This document shows, piece by piece, positions 56,907 through 64,000 of a stretch of DNA of 64,000 bases. A program made the translations under genes and the position numbers. Source of the DNA: Bacteroidota bacterium (GTDB lineage: Bacteria; Bacteroidota; Bacteroidia; Chitinophagales; BACL12). Where the stretch lies: the NCBI GenBank assembly GCA_016706865.1, contig JADJIS010000001.1, positions 704,492 to 768,491 of the forward strand. Reading direction: 5' to 3'. The number at the start of each line of letters is the position of its first letter. The first letter of the stretch is position 1. Under the pieces are notes generated by a model. It saw nothing but the letters and a program-made list of their open reading frames with translations, was not told the DNA's origin and did not search any database.

Positions 56907-59900
56907 TTATTCTCTATCCAATAAACCCGGAATAATTGCTCCTTCTTCTTCAATTTCCAAACCTTTTTTCTTTATTCCTAATTTTCTGAACACCCAATTA
57001 CGGAATCGATCATTTAATAAATACATAACCGGCACAACAAGCAGAGTAATAAATGTTGCATAACCCAATCCGAAAACGATCGTCCATGCAAGTGGTCCCC
57101 AGAACACAACGTTTTCACCACCCAACCAGATGTCAGGTTTAAATTCGGTGAATAAACCGATGAAGTTGATATTAAATCCAACTGCAAGAGGGATCATTCC
57201 GAGAATTGTAGCCGTTGCTGTTAATACTACAGGAGTCATACGCACTCTTGCTGCTTCTACCACTGCATCGCGAATTGGAACACCTTGTTCAACCAAAGTA
57301 TCCGTAAATTCCACTAATAAAATTCCATTTCGCACAACAATTCCGAGCAATGCAACAACACCAACTCCGGTCATTACCGCTGAGAAATTCATATCAAAAA
57401 TTCCATATCCTAAAAGCACTCCGATAATACTGAAGAATACTTCCACAAAAATGATCAATGGTTTTGAGATGGAATTAAATTGTGCAACCAAAATAATAAT
57501 GATCAAAAATAAGGAGATGATCCATGCCACGCCCATAAAATTAATGGTGTCTTCCATATCCTGACTTGCACCGGTATAACCGATTGTTACGCCTTCAGGA
57601 GTATCAAAATCTGCTAATGCTTCTTTCACCTGATTCATAATTACGGGTTGTTGACTTTCATATCCGGATAATAAATTAGAAGCAAGTGTTACCACACGTT
57701 TTTGATCTATTCTTTTAATTCCGGAATAGGTTGTATTATAATCGATGGTAGCAAATGCACTTAAAGGTATTTGACGCACCTGACCGGTCATCATATCGCG
57801 ATACGTTATTTTCAGGTCTTTTAATTGGTCAATATTTTTTCTTTGTGCTTCATCGTATCGAACCACAATTGGAAAATCATCATTGCCATCTTTAAATTTA
57901 GAAACTTCCCATCCATACACTGCATTTCTTATTTCACCGCCAACAGTAAAGGTTGATACACCTTCTCTGTTCATGCGTTCACGATCGAGGTCTATGGTGA
58001 TCTCCGGTTTATTTGCCTGAAGATCCGTTTTTAATTCTTCAATACCTGCAATATTTAATCCGTCGAGATATCTTTTAATATTATTACTTGTTGCAATAAG
58101 ATCATCAAAATTATCACCGGTTATTTCAATATTAATTGGTTTACCTGCGGGAGGACCGTTTTGTTCACCACCCACCGTAATATCTGCACCTGGAATATCC
58201 TTTAATACAGCTCTGAATTTTTCAAAATAAGGTTCTGTTTTTTGATTTCTTCTAATTGCCGGTTCGATAAAGGCAACAGATACTTTTCCTTTATTGGTAT
58301 ATGCACTTTGATCGAATGGATCTTCACTTGCGCCAATTGTTACATTGGAGATCACAGATTTTACAAGCGGATTATTATCACCTAAAACACCATGAATTTT
58401 TCTCTCCACTAATTGTGTAACGGAATCTGTTGTTTGTTGATCAGTTCCTGTTGGCATTACAACATAGGCAAATATGAAATTTGGATCACCAACAGGGAAT
58501 TGTTCTACACCCGGTTTTCTCACCGTTAATAACGCAATTGCGATAATAAGAGTACCAATTATGGATAAAAATAAAGTACCCGGATGCCTTAATGTCCATT
58601 TTAAAAAGTTTGCATATCTGTTTTGAAATGCAGGCCAACCTTTTCGTTGAAACCATTTTACTGCTTTTATTAATACCAGGTTATAAAACCATACCAAGGC
58701 AATTAAAGTTAAAATTACATTACCCAAAACAGGATTTCCACTTAATGTTATCATCAAACCAAAAATTGCAAATACTATCGTTCTGAAAATAGCTTTCCTG
58801 CGATTTGGTTTTTCGCCTTCATGATGCGGTTTCATAAAAGTTGCTGCAAAAACCGGATTTATTAAATACGCAACTAATAAAGATGCAGTAAGTGTAACAA
58901 TTAATGTTACGGGTAATCCGTGCATAAATGATCCTATCATTCCCGGCCAGAATAAAAGCGGGAAAAAGGGAGCAAGTGTTGTTAATGTTCCTGCAAGCAC
59001 CGGCATAAATACTTCACCTGCAGCCCGTTTAGCTGCATCTTTTATTGGTATTTTTCCATTGCCGAAAATCCGGTGAGTATTTTCGATCACGACGATGGCA
59101 TCATCCACAACAATTCCCAAGCCCAGCAGGAAGGCGAATAATACAATTACGTTCATCGTCATTCCTAAAATACTCAACACAATAAATGCGATAAACATAG
59201 ATAATGGAACCGATAGACCAACAAACATTGCATCTGTTGCGCCCATAAAAAACATGAGCACCAGTGTTACCAATATAAATCCGATAATAATAGTATTAAT
59301 AAGATCGGCAACCTGCGTTCTTGTTGTAGAAGATGTATCACCTGTTACAGTAACATTTAAATCGGATGGAATATCTTTTTCCGACATCTCATCCAGCAAA
59401 ACATGGATATTATCGGAAGCTTCAATTAAGTTTTTCCCGCTTTTTTTAATTACATTGAGGGTAATAACTTTTTTACCATCTAATCTTGCAAAACTTTCCT
59501 GCTCCTTAAAATCATCCTGAATAACTGCAATATCTTTTAAATAAATTGCATAATTATTCATGTTGTTAATGGTAAGATTTTGTATTTGTTCAACATTGTC
59601 AAACTCACCACTTACGGTGATGCTTCTGCGCATATCCTCCACCTTAATAGTTCCGCCGGAAACAATTCTGTTCTCGTTACTTATAGCAGCGTAGATGTCA
59701 TACATTGTGATCTGCGCGGCTTGCATTTTATACATGTCAACATTTATCTGTATTTCGCGTTCCGGAGCACCAATGATATCCACTTTTGATATTTCAGGAA
59801 GTTTTTCAATTTCATCTTGAATTAATTCCGCATATTTTTTAATACCAGTAAGATCGTAATCACCACTCACATTCACTTGCATGATAGGCATATCAGAAAA

Positions 59901-60326
59901 TTCCACTTTTGCAACATTAGGTCCATAAGTAGGATCAAGATCGCTTGGTAAAGTTGGTTTTGCTTTATCAACGGCGTCTTTAACTTTTTGATTTGCCTCA
60001 TCAATATCAGTTCCGGAAACAAATTCCACCTGAATACTGGAAAAATCCTGCACTGAACTGCTTATTATTTTATTTACACCGCTTATAGCTCCTATCTCTT
60101 TTTCCAATTGTTTGGTAATGAGATTTTCCATATCACTTGGAGAGGAACCGGGGTATATTGTCGCCACATAAATAGTAGGCATTGTAATATCAGGATATAA
60201 CTCCTTGGGCAATCCATTATAGGTGGAAATACCCATGATTGTCAGCATAATGGTAATAATAAATACCGTTGTGCGGTTATTTATTGCCCAGCTGGATGGT
60301 TTAAATTCTTTGAATACGTTTTTCAT
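56907..60326 (-). CDS. RND efflux transporter permease (AcrB-like)
   Basis: 1139 residues, full RND length. TM1 VFIITIMLTIMGISTY near 17-32, periplasmic porter domain, TM4 with the conserved GLGIVVDDAIVVIENTHR near 408-425 (proton-relay Asp pair), a second periplasmic domain after residue 600 and TM10-12 with VGVVALLGIVVRNGILLVEF near 985. Exports drugs, lipids or metabolites using the proton gradient. Works with the MFP and TolC genes upstream, separated by 94 bases; all are on one strand below the TetR gene. Confidence 0.9.
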   Translation of the reverse strand: MKNVFKEFKPSSWAINNRTTVFIITIMLTIMGISTYNGLPKELYPDITMPTIYVATIYPGSSPSDMENLITKQLEKEIGAISGVNKIISSSVQDFSSIQVEFVSGTDIDEANQKVKDAVDKAKPTLPSDLDPTYGPNVAKVEFSDMPIMQVNVSGDYDLTGIKKYAELIQDEIEKLPEISKVDIIGAPEREIQINVDMYKMQAAQITMYDIYAAISNENRIVSGGTIKVEDMRRSITVSGEFDNVEQIQNLTINNMNNYAIYLKDIAVIQDDFKEQESFARLDGKKVITLNVIKKSGKNLIEASDNIHVLLDEMSEKDIPSDLNVTVTGDTSSTTRTQVADLINTIIIGFILVTLVLMFFMGATDAMFVGLSVPLSMFIAFIVLSILGMTMNVIVLFAFLLGLGIVVDDAIVVIENTHRIFGNGKIPIKDAAKRAAGEVFMPVLAGTLTTLAPFFPLLFWPGMIGSFMHGLPVTLIVTLTASLLVAYLINPVFAATFMKPHHEGEKPNRRKAIFRTIVFAIFGLMITLSGNPVLGNVILTLIALVWFYNLVLIKAVKWFQRKGWPAFQNRYANFLKWTLRHPGTLFLSIIGTLIIAIALLTVRKPGVEQFPVGDPNFIFAYVVMPTGTDQQTTDSVTQLVERKIHGVLGDNNPLVKSVISNVTIGASEDPFDQSAYTNKGKVSVAFIEPAIRRNQKTEPYFEKFRAVLKDIPGADITVGGEQNGPPAGKPINIEITGDNFDDLIATSNNIKRYLDGLNIAGIEELKTDLQANKPEITIDLDRERMNREGVSTFTVGGEIRNAVYGWEVSKFKDGNDDFPIVVRYDEAQRKNIDQLKDLKITYRDMMTGQVRQIPLSAFATIDYNTTYSGIKRIDQKRVVTLASNLLSGYESQQPVIMNQVKEALADFDTPEGVTIGYTGASQDMEDTINFMGVAWIISLFLIIIILVAQFNSISKPLIIFVEVFFSIIGVLLGYGIFDMNFSAVMTGVGVVALLGIVVRNGILLVEFTDTLVEQGVPIRDAVVEAARVRMTPVVLTATATILGMIPLAVGFNINFIGLFTEFKPDIWLGGENVVFWGPLAWTIVFGLGYATFITLLVVPVMYLLNDRFRNWVFRKLGIKKKGLEIEEEGAIIPGLLDRE

Positions 60327-60420
60327 TTATAAATATTTTTTAATTAATTAAAACAGATCTGATCAAAATATTGCTGATCGTTTTCCATTTTATTTAATAG
60401 GGTTGCAAACATGATTCTTT

Positions 60421-61539
60421 TCAATATTGAATTTCCTGACCTGCTATAACATTTTGATATCCTGAGGTAATAACCTTATCTCCTTTCACCAATCCTGAGG
60501 TTATTTCGGCCATTCCGCCATATATTTTACCAACGGTTACTGTTTTGCGAACTGCAACTTTTTTTCCATTCTCTTCCCCTGCCACATACACATAATCGGC
60601 ATCACTTGATTTCTGGATCATATTAAGATCAACAACAATGGCATTTTCAGCTTCATAATCCGCAATTTTCATTACAGCAATCATATTTGGTTTTAATAAA
60701 GGATCGCTTGGCAATTTTGCTTCCACAGTAAATGTTCTGCTTTGTGAATTAATTACTTTGGATGCGAAGGTTACTTTTGCGTCTAATTCTTTATGCTGAT
60801 CTGTGATCATAATTTTAGCATTATCACCGGCAGAAACTATAGAAGAATGAGATTCAGAAACTTCCCCTTTTGCTTTTAATGTATTCATATTTACAACACG
60901 AATTCCCTGAAATCCTGGAGAACCGATTTGTCCGATCTTAATATCAACTGCATCAACAACTCCATTAATAGGAGAAGTTAATTTACTCATAGTTAATTGC
61001 TCATTGGCTGCAGCAATACTTTTTTCTAATGTTTCAACATTATTTTTAGCGGATAGAAATTGAATTTCACTTCCTATCTTCTGATCCCACAATGCTTTTT
61101 GTTTATTGTAAACATCTTTTGCAAAAGAGAGTTGTGATTCCAGTGTTTCCACATTTTTTTTCATGGCATCATTATCTGTTGAGGCAAGTACTTGTCCTTT
61201 GGAAACATTTTGTCCAACTGTTACATAAATTGCATTAATAACGCCGGGCATTTGCGGAGTAACAATTACATTTTCCTCTGCATCAATTTTACCTTGTACT
61301 TCGATATAGTGAATAAATGGCTGAGTATTTATTTCTGAAACCACAACCAATTCTCCCTTCGGTTCTTTTGCAGTGGTATCGGCATCAGCAATTTCTTTCT
61401 CTAATTTTTTAATTTTTTCGGTGATATCTGCATGTTCTTTTTTGAGTTTATTCAGTTCAGCCTGTTTGTCGTTTGATTCTTTAGCACCACAAGATGCAAG
61501 AAAAATAATAACGGTTAGATATAATAAGGTCTTTCTCAT
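60421..61539 (-). CDS. Membrane-fusion adaptor (HlyD/AcrA-like lipoprotein)
   Basis: 372 residues with SPII signal (LLYLTVIIFLASC, Cys17), a long coiled coil near 25-60, a lipoyl-like module split by a helical hairpin (VIVTPQMPGVINAIYVTVGQ near 92-111; MSKLTSPINGVVDAVDIKIG), and beta-barrel and membrane-proximal domains. Bridges the RND pump and TolC in the periplasm. Length and motifs are normal. Confidence 0.88.
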   Translation of the reverse strand: MRKTLLYLTVIIFLASCGAKESNDKQAELNKLKKEHADITEKIKKLEKEIADADTTAKEPKGELVVVSEINTQPFIHYIEVQGKIDAEENVIVTPQMPGVINAIYVTVGQNVSKGQVLASTDNDAMKKNVETLESQLSFAKDVYNKQKALWDQKIGSEIQFLSAKNNVETLEKSIAAANEQLTMSKLTSPINGVVDAVDIKIGQIGSPGFQGIRVVNMNTLKAKGEVSESHSSIVSAGDNAKIMITDQHKELDAKVTFASKVINSQSRTFTVEAKLPSDPLLKPNMIAVMKIADYEAENAIVVDLNMIQKSSDADYVYVAGEENGKKVAVRKTVTVGKIYGGMAEITSGLVKGDKVITSGYQNVIAGQEIQY

Positions 61540-61554
61540 AGTATGTTGATTTAA

Positions 61555-62880
61555 TTAATTGTATCCTAATGATTTGTTTAAAGCGGTTTTAGTATTTAAA
61601 AGATTATATAAAGCGGTAATATATGAACCTTGTGCGGTATATAAAGTGCTTTCGGCATTGTTCAATTCGAGGCTGGAACCAACTCCTTCTCTGTATTTTA
61701 TTAATGCTGTATCGTATATTTTTTGTGCGAGTTCCTGATTTTGTTTTTGGATATCAAAATCACTTTCCGCATTGATATAATCAGTTTTTGCCTTTTCTAT
61801 TTCCAATAATATACCCTGTGTAGCACTCAGTAAATTTAGTTGTGCTTTTTCATAATCGATCTGTGCCGCCTGCACACTTGTTCTTCTTTCGAAACCTGAA
61901 AAGATCGGAACTTGCATTTTAACACCAATCAAACCTGTTTCAAACCAGAGTTCATCTGAATCGAAAAAATTAAAACTATTGCGTTGCGCATTTTGTGAAT
62001 AAGATGCATATAAAGCCAATGTTGGCAAATACATAGATTTCTTTAATTTGATATTTAACTCATTTAAGATCATGGTTTGATTTAAGATCGTAAATTCAGG
62101 TCGGGTCAGATAATTTTGATCGTTGTTTACCAAATTTGCATTGCCGGTAAATATGTCAATATCGTCAGTTAAGGTTATTGGAGTATTTATATCCAACCCC
62201 ATGGTATACTTAAGAAATGTTTCAGCAAGTATAGTTTGTCGTTTAGCATTTGCTAGTTGACCATTTAAAGTAAGTGTGCTCATTGTCAAACGGTCCACAT
62301 CAATTTGTTCAACAAAACCTGCTTTGAGCATTTCCTTTACTTCAAAATATACTTTATCGAGATTGTTGATATTTTTTTGGAGTAATGTTTCAAATTCCTT
62401 TGAAATTAATACAGAATAATATGCACTCTCCACATTTTTACGGATATCTTGTTCCGTAAGTTTTTGTTGAGCATTCACAAGATCCACATATTCTTTTGAT
62501 GCATTTAACGCAACGATCCACGCCCCGTTAAATAATAATTGTGAAGCTGAAATACCTGCAGTAAGGTTTTGTTCTGTACCAAACTGTACCGGAATAAAAT
62601 CACCAACTTCTCCACCAAAAAATTCAGCCGGTAAAAGTGAAGTGGGTAATTTAAAGAAATTCTGATAGTCAACGGTTGCATCAACCTGAGGTAAACCGGC
62701 CGAAAGTCGGTTTTTTACTGTTATCTGTGCATTCGCCACATCGAGCGCTGCAGATTTTGATTGGGTGTTATTTTCAATGCCATAATCAATTGCCTGTTGC
62801 AACGAATATTGTTGCGATTGCGCTAACAATAATGCAGGGCTGATCAACGCGATTAAAAATAATTTGAGTTTATATGCCAT
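61555..62880 (-). CDS. TolC family outer-membrane efflux protein
   Basis: 441 residues: signal peptide (FLIALISPALLLAQ), then two outer-membrane efflux repeats with long helices (ASKEYVDLVNAQQKLTEQDI; TTTLNGQLANAKRQTILAE and QTMILNELNIKLK). Forms the trimeric outer-membrane duct for the RND pump. Start overlaps the TetR gene's end by 11 bases. Confidence 0.88.
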   Translation of the reverse strand: MAYKLKLFLIALISPALLLAQSQQYSLQQAIDYGIENNTQSKSAALDVANAQITVKNRLSAGLPQVDATVDYQNFFKLPTSLLPAEFFGGEVGDFIPVQFGTEQNLTAGISASQLLFNGAWIVALNASKEYVDLVNAQQKLTEQDIRKNVESAYYSVLISKEFETLLQKNINNLDKVYFEVKEMLKAGFVEQIDVDRLTMSTLTLNGQLANAKRQTILAETFLKYTMGLDINTPITLTDDIDIFTGNANLVNNDQNYLTRPEFTILNQTMILNELNIKLKKSMYLPTLALYASYSQNAQRNSFNFFDSDELWFETGLIGVKMQVPIFSGFERRTSVQAAQIDYEKAQLNLLSATQGILLEIEKAKTDYINAESDFDIQKQNQELAQKIYDTALIKYREGVGSSLELNNAESTLYTAQGSYITALYNLLNTKTALNKSLGYN

Positions 62881-63625
62881 GTTTTTCTGATTTTATTTTT
62901 TCGAGTAATTTAATTCCTTTGGGTGTTGCTATTCCGCGAATGTGATAATCGATAAATACATTAAATGTTTTTTCAGGAGGAAATTTATCGTATGGAAAAA
63001 TTTCGTTATCGATAAACATTTCAACGCGCGCAATATATATTCGTGTTATAATTTCAACATTAAGATCTTCGCGATAAATTTCTTCACGAATTCCCCGTTC
63101 CAGATTATTTTTTATGCTGTTATACACTTCTGTGATCCGGTGATTTTTAAAAACATTCCAACTTTCAGGGTGGTATTTTCTGAGGTCGAACATTAAACTT
63201 GGATTCATGTTCTTACTCATTTCATTCATCCAGTTTGCAATTCCTATCATTTCATCTATAGCAGTTTTTGCCTCACTTAATATTTCTTCTACAGCCTTAT
63301 TTTGACAGGCAAAGTGATGCACGATAATTTGATGAATCAGGTCATCTTTATTCTCAAAGAACTGGTAAAGGGTTTTCTTACTGATGCCCAACTCGCGGGA
63401 AACATCATCCATGGTGACGCTTTTTATGCCGTACCGCATGAAGAGACGCTCGCAGCGGGATAATATTTTATCCTTATCCTCCGTAGCTTTAGCGAAGGAG
63501 GACTTGTCCATTTCCGTAGATTTAGCAAGGGAAACCTTTTCGTTCTGTCCTTTATTATCATCACCATTCTGCTCAGAATCCTTCTTCCGACCCAATTCTT
63601 CCTCGTTATTCATTTGATTTTCCAT
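62870..63625 (-). CDS. TetR/AcrR family regulator
   Basis: 251 residues. HTH at about 55-100: ILSRCERLFMRYGIKSVTMD, then VSRELGISKKTLYQFFENK. The C-terminal ligand-binding domain (FDLRKYHPESWNVF) is typical. Before the HTH there is an odd 50-residue hydrophilic extension with two repeats, SLAKSTEMDK and SFAKATEDKDK. Probably represses its own operon, reading on through TolC-MFP-RND (stop overlaps next start). Ligand unknown. Confidence 0.88.
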   Translation of the reverse strand: MENQMNNEEELGRKKDSEQNGDDNKGQNEKVSLAKSTEMDKSSFAKATEDKDKILSRCERLFMRYGIKSVTMDDVSRELGISKKTLYQFFENKDDLIHQIIVHHFACQNKAVEEILSEAKTAIDEMIGIANWMNEMSKNMNPSLMFDLRKYHPESWNVFKNHRITEVYNSIKNNLERGIREEIYREDLNVEIITRIYIARVEMFIDNEIFPYDKFPPEKTFNVFIDYHIRGIATPKGIKLLEKIKSEKHGI

Positions 63626-63675
63626 TAGTTATGTGCCTAAACCCTTGTTTTTGGCCAATTTTTTGAATTAGGATG

Positions 63676-63707
63676 CAAAGGTAAATACAAGAAACTCAGG
63701 AAACCAA
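63676..63707 (-). promoter_or_regulatory. Putative promoter of the efflux operon
   Basis: On the minus strand TTG (63707-63705), 21-base spacer, TACCTTTG (63683-63676), matching the Bacteroidota -33/-7 pattern, 51 bases before the TetR ATG. The region 63708-63946 shows no other gene. Confidence 0.6.
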
Positions 63708-63946
63708 GAATTGTTCGAAAGTTTCCATAGTTTTTTTATTAATTTAATTTTTTCGTCATTTAAGGGGTCAGGGAGTAAACTTTCTGATGCAAAATTGTAT
63801 CAGCAGTTTCCTGTTTAGAAGGTATTTTCGATGAACGGGCGAATTTTCGGGTTGAATCGCACTTTCCGATGAACCGAATGGCAGGTTAAAGCATTTATAA
63901 ATTCCACTCAGTTAATTTCTTAATTTTGTTAAATAAATCCACGTCA

Positions 63947-64000
63947 ATGAAGCTTATTTTAACTCTTTTGCTGGCATTTCTTGTTGCCGGAATACAGGCA
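63947..64000 (+). CDS. Partial gene cut by window end (signal peptide only)
   Basis: ATG at 63947 begins MKLILTLLLAFLVAGIQA, a clear signal peptide; the rest lies beyond the window. It is an exported protein of unknown identity, divergent from the efflux operon. Confidence 0.6.
   Translation, partial: MKLILTLLLAFLVAGIQA

Overview
The window looks like chromosome of a Bacteroidota member, probably an environmental or metagenome-derived relative of the Chitinophagales/Sphingobacteriales. The evidence is low GC content, C-terminal type IX secretion sorting domains, many SPII lipoproteins, near absence of Shine-Dalgarno sites, TAnnTTTG-type promoter elements, and Bacteroidota-style urocanate hydratase and RND efflux genes. 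No rRNA or tRNA gene was seen.

Layout. 0-8 kb: two outer-membrane barrel paralogues, an ~86-bp tandem repeat, a GxxExxY protein, a TPR protein between two paralogous lipoproteins, a zeta-toxin-like kinase with a small partner ORF, and a repetitive secreted T9SS protein. 7.9-13.2 kb: a giant 1606-residue protein joining two alpha/beta-hydrolase modules to a CHAT caspase-like protease and a helical tail, with a small overlapping upstream gene. 13.4-20.4 kb: poorly known genes, an exonuclease-endonuclease-phosphatase protein, membrane proteins, and a GYF plus NADase-type glycan-binding-like protein. 20.8-41.5 kb: one long minus-strand cluster of Ter (tellurite/stress) type. It has four TerD proteins, TerC, three vWA (TerY-like) proteins, a PP2C phosphatase, a Ser/Thr-like kinase, a macro domain, an OmpA-like protein, a tubulin/FtsZ-like GTPase, a very large ASKHA (Hsp70/actin-fold) ATPase, an NfeD-like OB-fold protein, a lipoprotein, small membrane proteins and an EF-hand-like protein. 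42-44.2 kb: the decayed C-terminal end of a Tc-toxin TcA gene, a tiny second relic, and a HigBA-like toxin-antitoxin pair. 44.3-49.9 kb: an aminotransferase and omega-amidase pair, a 44-base poly-G tract, a slipin and small genes. 49.9-54.6 kb: a GH13 lipoprotein, palindromic ~115-bp repeats and HutU. 55-64 kb: a T9SS beta-propeller and a TetR-TolC-MFP-RND efflux operon.

How they work together. The Ter cluster reads as an envelope-linked stress or conflict system. Ca-binding TerD/EF-hand sensors, a kinase/phosphatase/vWA signalling triad and a macro domain would act on, or be read out by, a tubulin-like and Hsp70-like machine tied to the membrane by OmpA-like, TerC and lipoprotein parts. This is inference from domain content and gene order. 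The efflux genes form a standard self-contained operon.

A caution for users: at least 14 genes are broken by one-base frame changes, mostly at short homopolymers, and in each case a single-base change restores a normal family-length protein. This looks like consensus (assembly) error rather than biology, so I annotate these genes across the break and mark them. The TcA remnant differs: it has a true in-frame stop and no N-terminal nine tenths, so it is called a pseudogene.
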